A stretch of DNA of 64,000 bases. Origin: Neckera pumila. Taxonomy: Eukaryota > Streptophyta > Bryopsida > Hypnales > Neckeraceae. Shown in pieces: positions 12,691-23,918 of this stretch. How positions within the stretch are numbered: the stretch's first letter is position 1; every line of letters begins with the position of its first letter. Under the pieces are notes generated by a model, which worked only from the letters and a program-made list of their open reading frames with translations, ran no database searches and was not told where the DNA came from. Location: positions 7,685,823 to 7,749,822 of the forward strand of contig OZ018408.1 of NCBI GenBank assembly GCA_963969595.1, written 5' to 3'. The position numbers and the translations under genes are program-made.

Positions 12691-13885
12691 TTACTGATGA
12701 ATATCTGAAAGCAAAATCTCATCGACTGATCTGATCGATGGCTTTCCCAAAGGTTTCATCACAATGAATTGCCGTGTACAGTGACCTTGGTGAGTAAAAA
12801 CAAACAATCCTCTGTTCGCCGATGTTGAAGAGAGTTGAACGAAGCAATTATACGAGTTGAGAGAAAAAGGTGCTTGGTCTTCGACCACCTTTTTTGAGCA
12901 CTGGTCTCCGGCCTCGCATGTCCTTCAACGCCTTTTTCAGCAATTGGGTGCAAATAACTGCAATGTACGCAAGGGAATACAAAAGTTTAAAAGCATTCAG
13001 TTGAAGAAGAAACATCATCAACCTCAGTGGAGGTGATGTTTCCCTAGCTTCTTGTGATGACAGAGGGTTCTTGAGCATTTCAGCAGGGGCATGCATTTCC
13101 ACCTGCCACTGAATTTGAAAATGGTCTTGGAGATTGTTTAGCCAACTTATTTGATCGGGAAATGAAAGTCTCACATCTCGACTCACAAGTGTTTCCTAGA
13201 TACAAATACATCCAGAGTTTTGCTCAGTTCCTATCAAAGTGCTTGTTTTGCAGAAACTTGATAGAAATCTGAAATTTAAAATAAAAAAAACATTTTAATT
13301 CCAGTTACTTCAGAACTGCACACAGTTCGTAAGTGATCAAACAGAATATGTTTTCCAGATGCGGATATGGAGTAGCGGTGGGGAAGCTCTTAGCAATCTT
13401 CTGCATCTACACTAGCTATAAGTTTACTAGCACTTCATGATGTCAAGAATATACAGTGAAAGATCCTGTCCGTGCCAACGTCCTTTGGTTCTCAAAAGGA
13501 CAGCCTCCTGCTTCACACCACAGACTCTGAAAAAAAAAGGATCAAAGTTACTGAAACGGATCGAGCTTCTGTCTCCCAAATGTTTGGAAACATTATTTGA
13601 GTTTATAAGTGATCAGCAACAATCGCTCCAACAATTGCTCAGATGAGCCTTGAGAATCTTTTTCGAGGCTTGCAAATATGTTCTCTGGATGAAGCATCAA
13701 ATTGTTTGTAACAGTGAAGAAAGAATCATGTACATGTTATTGATTGATTGGTGAGTTTTAAATATTGCTTCAATTTCGGCAACGCTGTTAGGTAGCCTCT
13801 TGTGGTTGTGACGGAGTTGGCAGCAACTTTGTTTGCCTTGCATAAGTTCCATTGAAAGGAATATGCGTCTTATCTGCAAATTCAA
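12691..13885 (-). pseudogene. Candidate decayed or spliced gene, unrecognised
   Basis: Several minus-strand open stretches look more protein-like than the surrounding noise. Near 13880 an acceptor (TTTGCAG) precedes IRRIFLSMELMQGKQ and RLPNSVAEIEAIFK. Near 13528 a strong pyrimidine tract ending CAG precedes VCGVKQEAVLLRTKGRWHG. At 13186-12960 lies DVRLSFPDQISWLNNLQDHF, continuing HAPAEMLKNPLSSQEARE. At 12691-12820 lies MKPLGKPSIRSVDEILLSDI followed by a stop. I could not join these into one frame-consistent CDS and recognise no family. The plus strand at 13437-13646 is also open, so the strand is not certain. It may be a degraded gene or a non-coding locus. Confidence 0.25.
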
Positions 13886-15585
13886 CAGGTTCAGTGATTA
13901 TCACTATCAATGGTATTGAGACACCAGCAATTTTTTACTAAGAAAAACTTGTATTTGCTTCCACCCATTCATTTCGTTTTCCATTTTTCTCTGGAGGTGA
14001 ATTAGATTGTTTCAGTCTCTTGTAGATAATGTCATAAAAAGTATCTTCTTCATGATTCATAAACAAGTGACAAAAGAAGCACTGAAAAAATCATTAAACA
14101 TGACTAAAAATTTCTTGTTTTTTGAAAGCACAACATGGCTTCCACATTATTCCATTTTGCATAAACTCTTATACAACTCTCATAATTTCATTTACTAAAC
14201 CATCACCATGGAGTTCATCAATTTGATGTAGAGTGAATGTTGTAATTAGTGTTTTAATCTTAAAGGCAACTTCAACAAGAGTTTCTTAAAATTTTATATT
14301 TTCAATTTGGAGATTGCCTACATACACATCAAATAATTTTTTGCAATTTATTTTTTTATTTTTTTCAAAGCTCAAGTGATTTTCAAATGGATTTCTAGTA
14401 TATTAACATCTACAAAATTAAATAACAATAATAATGCTTACAATACTCCAAAAAAAAAAATGGCTTGAAAGTCATCTTTTCATGCTTTCTGCTAATTTAT
14501 TTATTTTATTATTAGTATGAAATTTTTATTATGATTCATTGTTCTTTTGAAAATATTGAAGGGTGTTCCAAGTGGTTACTGGTTATTAACTTAATATTGT
14601 ATTTGTAATCAACTAAAAATGCTCAAGAATCTAATGCAATTGATTCAAATATGTATTTTTTGTTTTTTTAAATATCATGAATTACAAAGTTAAAATTTAA
14701 GCCTAAAAGACTTTAATTATAATGGATAATGTACTTGCAATTGAGAATTCATAGAAGTCTTGCAATATTTTTCATATTATTTTAGCATTCATCATCACAG
14801 CCTTTCTTTTTATACTAAAATAGAATTCAAGTATTTTCAGTCCCCAAGTATGAGATTGTATATATTATCAACAAATTGAATTAAAGCAATTTTCAGCAAA
14901 ATGTTACTAGAAACACATGAGTTTCTAGTAAAATTTTGCTGAAAATTGCCTTATATTCTTTATTTCAAAACATCTTCTGTTTTATTAAAGGCTACATTAC
15001 AATACTAAAAAACGGTGATTTAAATTCAAAATAGGTGAATTACATTTCATAATTTACATAATCAGTCTTTGAAAATTATGCAAAACGTCTCTCAAATAAT
15101 AATTCACTTTGATCAAGCATTAAATAATAGGTGTCAAATCTCTCTTATAGAAAAAAATGACTTCATTAACATTAATAGTCAAATTTCAAAGCAATAAAGT
15201 AATTTTCATTTGCTTAAATTACAATGCCTCCTAGTATTAAACAAACATTAAATTTACTTTTGGTCCCACTGGCATTTGACTGGCTATATGAATTAATGAG
15301 TTCCAAAGTTAATCCTAAAATGAGGTACCTTGCCAAAATTGATTTTCGAGACTTGTTACCAAGGTACTGCTTGCCAAAATTGATCTAATTTTTGCACCAA
15401 TAGATGCATTCTTCATTTCCACAAAAAGATCTTAAAAATCATCCATTGCCCATTATTTGGTTGCCTTGTCCTTAGAGGATTAAGAATTTATTTTAATCTT
15501 TGAAATCTTTAAAATAAAAATTTAAAAAGCCAAAAAAAAACTAGTGTTTGTGTGTATGTGTGTATATGGATCCATGGACTTTCAA
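13886..15585. other. AT-rich intergenic DNA
   Basis: No gene recognised. The one striking structure is the hairpin at 14886-14949, listed separately. Otherwise it is A/T runs and short chance frames. Confidence 0.5.
14886..14949. repeat. Near-perfect 29-bp hairpin
   Basis: The left arm (14886-14914, starting GCAATTTTCAGCAAAAT) and right arm (14921-14949) are complementary over 29 bp with one mismatch, around a 6-nt ACATGA loop. It could fold in RNA or be a minimal foldback element. No known microRNA sequence is recognisable in the arms. Confidence 0.85.
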
Positions 15586-15589
15586 TTCA

Positions 15590-15870
15590 ATTACGGTCTT
15601 AGGGCCTCCTACCATGCTCTAACAATGGGTAGAAAAAAATACCAGAAGACAAAAAGAGTTTCGGAGTAGGTGAGCAGAAAAAAAAGGATTTCATATTTCA
15701 CCAAAATCGGTGGACAATCCCATTGGTCGAGATTGGTTAACCTTGAGGGGAATCAATACGTGTGAAATTCTTTGTGAATCCCTCCTTCACCCTATTGGAT
15801 CCATACAACAGTGCAATTGCTCATTTAGACCGTGTAGCTCCCCATGTGAACTTTGCCCACTGATGGAGTG
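15590..15870. repeat. Dispersed repeat, copy 1 (second copy at 25167-25450)
   Basis: This stretch and 25167-25450 share GGCCTCC, CATGCTC, ATCGGTGGACAA/ATTGGTGGACAA, CCCATTGGTCGAGATTGG, GAATCAATAYGTGTG and a GAACTTTG end. No inverted ends or tRNA-like promoter boxes could be established, so the class is unknown. The second copy stays open for longer in one frame, but I recognise no protein. Confidence 0.65.
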
Positions 15871-17168
15871 TGGCAAGATACCTTTAGACAAGAGAAGCAA
15901 GTTCATCCTAAATTTATGGGAGCGACAACTATCATAGCAAAGAGACCTCAAACCCGCACTTGTCGTATTATCCCCGATTTGGAAAGAAAAAGAATATATC
16001 CTATATCCAATTTGGTAACAAACTCACCAATTGCGGAGCAAGCACCGCCCTTTTCTTGGTTGCTTTTGCTTCCACAAGTCTGTATCCGCACCTATCCAAA
16101 TGGGGTACCAAATGGACCACATGGGGGGTCCGTCCGTCCGTCCGTCCATCCCTCCCGGCCTGAGAGCTCCAGAAATGTGCCATGAAGTGACAACTGAAGC
16201 CATTCAATGTCTGTTGCTGAAGCTCACTCTTAGCCATTGTAATAATCAGTTCCGAATTTGGACCCATCTCCAATACTTGGTGACAATGCAAAAGGGGCCC
16301 TCCCGGGGTGCCCGGCAGCTTCAGTCCGTCCCCAAGATTATTTATCTGTTGTCAAAGCACTTGACTTGCGCTATGGACCTTTTTTTCCTATTGCAGACAT
16401 GAATTTGTTTGACTCTTGGGAAGACTTGACCGGAGCCTCTTTCCATGACCCTTTTTCCATCTCTTGGGTGGATGGAAGCCTGGTCGAAAAGAGCCACAAA
16501 CGGACTGACGGTAACCCAAAACTAAGGATCATTAGAATTAGAATTATATGTTTTTGTTTTTTGTTTCAAAATGGCAACTACAGAGACAGATTCATCAGTT
16601 CTGATAGGTGAACTTAATTTTGGATTGAAATACCATATATGGTAGAATTTTGAGGCTTCTATTGAGCTGTCTCGAGAGTGCCATGGGCAGACAAAATGCA
16701 ATGAGTGGCAATGAAACTGGTTTCATTTGTTTAAAAAAGAAAAGGAAAAAGATGCAATGAGTGACACTTGCACAACAATAGCCGGGGTGAGTCTACTATA
16801 GACTCCATCTGCATTTGATTAATCAACCCGTGGTCAGGTTGGGGTTTTCTTAAGCAAAATTTTTGCTAAAAAGTGATGCAAAGTTTTTTATGTACGGAAT
16901 GTTTGGCAAGAAATTCTTCCTTTTTAGTGGATGAAACAACTAAATTGCTACCAAATCTAGGCACGATATCGCTCTATTTTGGATGAGTGTACGTTCTTTT
17001 GGATGAATAAATGAACTTTTATTAAGATATTGTAGGGTTTCATCCATTTTTTGGATGTAAATAGCTTCATCATTGCATTGAGGATTGCTTTCTTGCATTG
17101 CTTAAAATAGTCCAAATTTCCAAAATTGTGAAGATGTGTTATAAAATACAACTTAGAATATTGGTATC
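15871..17168. other. Intergenic DNA with an unexplained open frame
   Basis: A GC-richer patch at 15871-16520 includes a (GTCC)n run near 16127-16154. A plus-strand frame at 16258-16611 reads LSVVKALDLRYGPFFPIADM and FHDPFSISWVDGSL. It looks protein-like but matches nothing I know, and it has no supported start or splice sites. From 16.6 kb onward the DNA is ordinary AT-rich sequence. Confidence 0.3.
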
Positions 17169-17546
17169 TTAACCCCTAAAGGACCAACATGCGTTTTTTG
17201 GCCGTATAGAAATTTTGGGCAGGTACATGTGACTAGAGATATCCATATTTGAGGCTAAAATTTTAATAGAAGGTGGGGGCAAGGAATATCTTCATGTGTA
17301 CCAAGTTTCATGACATTTCAAAATACGAGTCAAAAGTTGTGACCTAATATGTTACTTTTTTTCGTAACTGGGCAATTTGGGCAGATTAGAAAAAATCATT
17401 TTTTCCGGAATTCTTTTTTGAAATTGATTCTCTACATTTATATATACTTAAAAAGCTTGGAGTCATTCCATTTCAATCAATGAGTCAAAAGTTATGAAGG
17501 TTTTCGAATTGCGGGCAGTTATGGATTCTCTATTCTAAAAAAAACT
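17169..17546 (+). mobile_element. TTAA element E3a (class B, left part only)
   Basis: TTAA (17169-17172) followed by CCCCTAAAGGACCAACAT and class B sequence, through the GGGCAGTTATGGATTCTC block. It breaks off exactly where the TTAA of the next element begins. The class B right third then reappears within that next element. Confidence 0.75.
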
Positions 17547-18267
17547 TTAACCCCTAAAGGACCATTGTCCCTTTGGGGGACAAATGCGTTTTTGGGTAGG
17601 TACCTATGGGCTAAAATTTTCTTTTGATTTTTTGAAACTTTTTTTGGAGGTAGAAAAGCTAATTAGCTTCATGGGAATATAATTCTCTTCACAATCGGTG
17701 CTTGGGAACAAAAGTTATGACCATATAAGCTCAAAATAGGGGACAGCGGGCAGCCAAAAAATTTCCTTTTTTTATTTTATTTTTTTTAAGTATTTTTTTT
17801 CTCATAGATTATATTTTTGTCTATCTAGAAAGCTTTGATTCATTTCATTTGGATTTTGAATCATTTTCTACTTCTTTCTATTTACTATTTTTTTCCTATA
17901 TGTTGTACAATTCCAAATGATGTGAAATTTTTCAAGCGTATAGACAACTTGTTTAGGAAACTGAATCCATAGGAGCACCACCTTTATCAGCATTTTTTCA
18001 TTGAAAAGTGAGCTTGCAAAGTGAAGCTGCCCGGTTTTTCACAGGATTGAAAAAATGGTTTTCAAGACTTTGAATGCTTATATCTTATGATCCACACAGT
18101 GGAGTTTTCTGAAATTTTTGTCACATGTTTTCAAAATATCATACTACAAGATCCTACGGATACATGTGTCAAAAGTTGTTTTTTTCCAAAAATTTGGTAG
18201 TTGTATTAGAAATGGCAGTTTTGGAGCGTTTTTGGTGATTACATAGTCATGAAACTTTAGGGGTTAA
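17547..18267 (+). mobile_element. TTAA element E3b (class A left half fused to class B right half)
   Basis: TTAA (17547-17550) with CCCCTAAAGGACCATTG starts a class A left half: the TTGTCCC hairpin, GGTGCTTGGGAACAAAAG, ATATTTTTGTCTATCTAG. At about 17855 it passes without a break into class B right-half sequence (TTGAATCATTTTCTACTTC, then ATGTTGTACAATTCCAAATG). It closes with ACTTTAGGGG and TTAA (18264-18267). Confidence 0.8.
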
Positions 18268-18440
18268 TTCCTAAAAGCCCAAGGCTGTTTTTCTGCCAAA
18301 AAACACTCAAAACTACCATTTCTATAGCAAAGAGCAAAAAAAAAAATTTCATGTGTTTTTTGCATATTTAACCATAGGATCTTGTACATTCAGGTACTAT
18401 AATCTTACAACCGGACAATTTGAACCATTCAAAGATTTTG
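18264..18440 (-). mobile_element. TTAA element E4 (class A, inverted, truncated)
   Basis: It shares the closing TTAA of E3b. TTCCTAAAAGCCCAAGG and TTTTTCTGCCAAAAAACACT are the class A right end read backwards. The copy fades out near 18440, and no left end is present. Confidence 0.65.
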
Positions 18441-18506
18441 GCATACCATAGAAAAAGAATAGGAATTTTTCATCTTGCATGATTGTCATTCAATCTTCAC
18501 GCTATC

Positions 18507-19088
18507 TTAACCCCTATAGTCCCATTGTCCCTACGCGGGCAAAATGGATTTTGGGCAGGTTCCTATGAGCTCAATTTTTAATGAAACTTTCTAAAACTTT
18601 CCTATAAGATAGAAAAACTTATTAGCTTTTGGGGAATGTAATTTTTATTTCAATCGGTGCCTGGGAGCAAAAATTATGCCCAAATAAGCTCAAAACACGG
18701 GAGAGGGGGCAGCAAAAAAAATTTGCAAAAAACTTAATTAAATTTTTTTAATTTCTTTCCTTATAGATTATATTTTTGCCTATTTGGGAAGCTTTGATTC
18801 ATTTCATTTGGATTTTTTATGAGAAAGTTATGGACAATCTTGTTTTTCGGGCAATTAGAGCATCTTCTTGAAAAAAACTTATTCTTTCACTTTGAATGCT
18901 GATATCTTTCAATCCGTACGGTCAAACATCACAAAATTTTTAGTACATGATCTATAAAAAGTATAGTACAAGATCCTATGGTTAGTTTCTAAAAAAATAT
19001 TTTTCCTGATCTTTTAGATGAACGCAACAAAAGTAGCAATTTTGAGTGATTTTTGACAGAAAAATGGCCTTGGGACTTTAGAGGTTAA
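18507..19088 (+). mobile_element. TTAA element E5 (class A)
   Basis: TTAA (18507-18510), CCCCTATAGTCCCATTGTCC at the left, GGGACTTTAGAGG and TTAA (19085-19088) at the right. 582 bp. It carries the class A GGTGCCTGGGAGCAAAAAT and GGGCAGC blocks plus a shortened right third. Non-coding. Confidence 0.8.
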
Positions 19089-19785
19089 TCAAGCATACAA
19101 AATTTTAGTTTCAAAAAAGAAAAATTCCATTTTTGGTGAACTTTTGGAAGCCAATTTTCATGGTTTTACATAATATTTTATTGAAAGCAATTGGTAAATG
19201 AATTTTTTTAATCCAATTGTGTACATATGTAGGGAACATCCATACGCAGATCTTTCAAATTGAAAAACACCCCATTAAGTAATAAAGATGTAATCTAGAA
19301 AGATTTCAATGTTATACTGACAGTGTCCAAATTTTGTGAAATAGATATCTCTTTATTGTAGTAGATGCAATGAAACCCAATCATCAAGTGAGTCTTTTTT
19401 TAATACAATATCTAATTTTGTCAATCCATCAACCTCAATGGCAACCAACTTCACTATTTATTGTATTGGTCATTAGAGTTATTTGTAAAGTAGGCTAAAC
19501 CGGGGTTTAAACTCGTCAATTTTGCAAAAAAGCAGGATGAGTTCAAAAAGTTGTGCACAGTCGGGACAAAATTGGGTGTGAAACTGAATTTTGCATCAAA
19601 ATGGTGCTTAAGAAAATTTGGACCCCCCACTTTTGAAGTCATGTGTCGCAGGCTTCTTAAAACAAGCCTAATGATTTGGTTGGAGCCTCCTTTCTGTAGT
19701 CCACTTGTTTCCAAAAAAGTCTCGCTCAAACTGGTTCGGACTTTACAAAAAACTCTATTGTCACTATTCTTTACCCACAACATTA
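19089..19785. other. Intergenic DNA between TTAA elements
   Basis: Contains a stretch (about 19390-19480) related to 46795-46890, 47390-47480 and 47855-47945, sharing CTCAATGGCAACCAACTT and TTTATTGTATTGGTCATT. The overlapping plus and minus frames at 19454-19796 are open on both strands, and neither shows a known domain. Confidence 0.45.
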
Positions 19786-20586
19786 TTAACCCCTAAAGTC
19801 CCAAGTGTCCCCTCGGGATTTTCTTTTCAATTGGTGCCCCAAATCAAAAGTTATGCCACTCTCTATGTTAATTTCAGTTCGTCCGCGCAAAAGAAAAATC
19901 CACAAAAAACTGGATTTTTCTAAATTTTTTTCTGAAAGATTATGTTTTTGTCTATGTGTGAAGCTTTGATTCATTTCATTTGGACTAAATATAAGAAAGT
20001 TATGGACAATCTTGTTTCTTTGGGCAATCTAAGCATTTTCTTGACAAATAACTTGTAGGATACATTTTTTGAATGCAATTTTCACAATTTAAAAAAAATT
20101 GTTGGACAACCCGGTTAAATTTGCTTGCCAAGACAATCTCACAATTCCATCTTAGAGCTATTAATAATTTTTGATTTTGTTCAACCTTGATCCTACTTCT
20201 ATATAACAGTTTTATGAAGGATGAAAATTAAGTGTGTTTTTTTCAAATTTTTTTTTTGCGGACTCCCAACTCAAATCTTCAACATAAAATTTTTTTAGTT
20301 TAAACTCAATAGTGTAAAAAATTTAAGTTAAGAAGATTCAAAGCCAAAAAATCTAGGCATGGAAGGTGCCAAAAAAAATTCTTCACTTTAGATGCAAACA
20401 CCTTGCAATCTGTGTGGTCAAAGTTTTTGAAATTTCTACTACACATTCTTATACTAGTCTAGTGCAAGATCCTACGGTTAAATATGCAAAAAATATGAAA
20501 ATTTTAGAGGTTTTGCACCTTGCAATAGAATTGGCAGTTTAGAGTGATTTTTGACAGAAAAAAGGCCTGGGGACTTTAGGGGTAAA
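19786..20586 (+). mobile_element. TTAA element E6 (class A)
   Basis: TTAA (19786-19789) with CCCCTAAAGTCCCAAGTG at the left, GGGGACTTTAGGGG at the right. The last target copy now reads TAAA instead of TTAA. About 800 bp, non-coding, with the full class A right third. Confidence 0.8.
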
Positions 20587-21433
20587 AGGTGGTACATGGT
20601 CTCCAAAATGCTCTAGAAGGCATATGGGATACGGTGGCAAAATCCCATATTGACTGTAGTGCCCAACAATTTCCAAAAAAATTAGTATAGGGAATACAAA
20701 ATGTATTTCACAACCACAATTAATTAATTTCCTCATTCCGAAAGTGAATTATTTAATTGGCAAATTGTGCCTTCTGATATAATATGCTCAAAAGACACAG
20801 ACACATACGTGAATAGACTATGAAGATTGTTGATTCTCAAGCCAAATAACAATTTCTTCAAAAACATTCCTCAAAATAGATGTAAAATTATGAAAATGAA
20901 TTTTCTTTAAATTACAAAAGAAAACACAAGGTACCAAAAAATTGAAAGTGATGAATTCTAAACTTTGAAAATATATGATTTTTCATTGGATGTGATGAAG
21001 CTTGTGTCAACCAATAATCTAATTACTCTTGATGTTTTAGAATATCTAATTTTGCCAAATCTTCCTTTTCTAAGGTATACAATTTGTTGCAATTGCAATG
21101 AAGCTATGGCCATTCAACAATCTATTCAGGCTTTGTTTTTTTAGTATCCAATTCCATTAGTCTCTATGATTTTGATATTCAATTTGTCAATCTCTATGTA
21201 TTAAAATCCAATCTCATCAATTTTAAAAAATTAGAATTTTTTTGGCTTGGCATCAATGAGATCTTTTTCTAGTGTGCATGGTACATTGTGATGAAGCACT
21301 CTTTGGGCGTAAAATGGTATATACGGAGCATGAAGTAAGATTTTTAATACTTTCTTTTGTAGTTAAGTAATTTTGATAGTCAATTTCATTAGAAAATTAC
21401 AATCAGCTTCAAGATCATTCTGAAATCAACGAT
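20587..21433. other. AT-rich intergenic DNA with a repeat
   Basis: Positions about 20810-20880 (GAATAGACTATGAAGATT) recur at 48311-48395. No gene recognised. Confidence 0.5.
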
Positions 21434-22187
21434 GCTATTTTGTGAGCATGTGAATATGAGCCTATGAGCCCTGAGCAGAGATTATGTGAGCATTGAGCTC
21501 ATAAATTTGAAGAAGCACTAGAAAACTTAATAATATATCTAAAAAAAGATCCAATCTAAAAATTTGGTCACAATTTATTATTTTTAGTAAATTTTAGTAC
21601 CTATTATTGTGGACCTATTACCATGGACCTATTATCGTGGATATGTAGAATTAAGATGAAAATTATAATTTTTATTGTTGTCTAAAATTTTAGAAGTATA
21701 CATTACGAAAGTGATGAACTCAATTGATGTGAAAGATGAGTACAGATGGAAATAAGTTTGTATAGAATATTAATTGATCATTGTTCTATAGAAGCGTGGG
21801 TGCTCTTGGAGCTGATGGGAGGGTACCAATAATTTTCTCTTGATGCATTGTTGTTGGATTTGTTTAGATTTTAATAAAATAAATTGTTCATAGGAATTCA
21901 TTATATGTAGAAAGAGCCGTTAGCCATATTGCATTTCATTTTTATTGATCACTATCTTATTGTAGCGTAGGTCCTTTTGACCAAATGGCCGAATTAGTCA
22001 TGAAGTAGCATAAATCCATAGTAATTGAGATCACTCCCCTCCATATACTATCTTATAATAGCATAGGTCTATAGTAATAGGTACTAAAATTTAACAAAAT
22101 AATAAATTTTGACCAAAATTTTTAGATAGAATTTCTAAAAAATTATACGTTCACAAATTCAAGCACACTCACATGCTCACAAATAGC
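21434..22187. mobile_element. DNA element with long terminal inverted repeats
   Basis: Both ends begin GCTATTTTGTGAGCATGTGA (right end GCTATTTGTGAGCATGTGA on the opposite strand). They stay recognisably complementary for about 150-190 bp, including AAAAATTTGGTCACAATTTA and AAATTTTAGTACCTATTA. Long inverted ends of this kind are typical of Mutator-like or foldback elements. The 754-bp element has no transposase. Flanks show no clear target duplication, so the superfamily is uncertain. Confidence 0.7.
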
Positions 22188-23036
22188 AACCCTATATATT
22201 GTAGCATGTGTCCCATAGCTTTTGAAGATTGATGAAAAAGTGGATAAGGTAGTGCAACATAACTCAGTTATGCTTTATTTAAATTGGATTGTAAGAGGAC
22301 ATCCTGTCTAGAATTATAATTTTTAGCTCTTCATGGCCAACAACCATTCATGAACCTTCAAGGTTGATTATTAAGTATGATTCAATATTTTCTTCATATT
22401 CTTAGGTTTCTAATATCATTGTGTTATTACAGAAAACATCTTGAAATTCATGTCCTTGAACTATGGTAAGAAGTTGGGCACTTTTTCTTACCAAATTGAA
22501 TATCTATGTCCATCTTATTAATCGTTCATGCACAGTCAAGGAATGCAATGTAGCACTATCCGGGCAAACTAATCATATTTTATCAAATTTATTTACGTAA
22601 AAGAAGGCACGCAAATGAACAAATAAGATGTAAAATAATTGGATGAATTTTTTTTGAAAAGTACTACTACAACAAGTCATGTGAGAGGTGAAAGATTAGG
22701 ATTTAGGTATCTACAAAGAAGCATAATCCATTTGATGAATGGAAATAACATATACTTGACAAAAGAACATTCTACTTTCCCAATTTAGATTGTGGCATGA
22801 ATCCATGCCCTACCTTGTACAATGATAATCCATTGCTCTATAGTATAGCCGTGGAAAAAAATGAACAAAATTGGAGCTTAGAGTAGTTTGCTAGTCTCTC
22901 ATTGTACAATATAGCCCTCTTTAACTTTTTTTCCTATCATTGTAGTGATTATTGGCATGGAGATGCCAAATCAATTTTCACACATAACGCAAGTACCACA
23001 AGAATCAGTAGTTTATTAGTCTTTTTTTATATAGAA
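22188..23036. other. AT-rich intergenic DNA
   Basis: No gene, RNA or clear element boundary seen. Confidence 0.5.
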
Positions 23037-23504
23037 CTAGTAAGGCCTTGTGCCGTTGCCACAGCCAAAATCATAGTAAAAATATTTTCTAGTTTTCTAA
23101 TTTATAATAAAAATTTTGAAATTCAATATTTTTCACACCGTCATTCCAAACGCCACAAAACAAAGCTTGTGCATCCCTCCTCACAAAGAGCTTTCGGGCG
23201 GTACCAAGCACGCGATCAAAATCAAAGTAAAGATAATTTTCTAATTTTTTGATTCTATAAATACTTTGAAATTCAATAACTTCCGCACTATAGGTCCAAA
23301 CTCCACAAAACCAAGCCCGTGCACCCCTCCTAGCCGAGCCTTTTCTGAAGGTACCAAGCACGCGGCCAGGCAACGCATGGTCCGGGAGATCTCAACATAA
23401 CAAAAAAAACAAAAAAAACAAAATAAAAAAAAACAAAAAAAACAAAAAAAACAAAAAAAACAAAAAAAAACAAAAAAAACAAACGACCAAACTTAAGATA
23501 TAGA
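23037..23504 (-). mobile_element. Helitron-like element, copy 1
   Basis: Read on the minus strand it starts TCTATATCTTAAGTTTGG and ends with a small GC hairpin region (GGCAACGGCACAAGGCC) and CTAG, with a T following. TC...CTRR ends inserted between A and T are the Helitron hallmark. The (TTTTTTTG)n tract behind the 5' end matches the other copies. There are two internal near-repeats of the module with GTACCAAGCACGC. Non-coding, so non-autonomous. Confidence 0.75.
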
Positions 23505-23918
23505 CTAGTGTGCCCTGTGCCGTTGCCACAACCAAGATCATAGTAAAAATACTTTTCTAATTTTTAATAAAAACTTTGAAATTCAGTATCTTTCACACCT
23601 TCACTCCAAACACCGCAAAACAAAGCCCGTCCACCCCTCCTCGCCTAGAGCTTTCCAACGATACCAAGAACGCGAGCAAAATCAAAGTGAAACTAATTTT
23701 CTAGTTTTTTGATTCCATAAATACTTCAAAATTCAGTAGCTTCCACACCATCGCTCCAAACGCCACGAAACCAAGCCTGTGCACTCCTCCTTGCCGAGCC
23801 CTTTCCGACGATACCAAGCACGCAGCCAGAGGGCACACGGTCTGGGAGATCTCAACGTAACAAAACGAAACAAAATAAAACAAAACAAGCAAACAAACAG
23901 CCAAACTTAAGGTATGGA
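23505..23918 (-). mobile_element. Helitron-like element, copy 2 (joined to copy 1)
   Basis: On the minus strand it starts TCCATACCTTAAGTTTGG, preceded by A. It ends GTTGCCACAAC-complement hairpin sequence and CACACTAG. The next bases are directly the TC of copy 1, so the two elements are fused head to tail without a spacer. Internal modules match copy 1 and copy 4. Confidence 0.8.
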
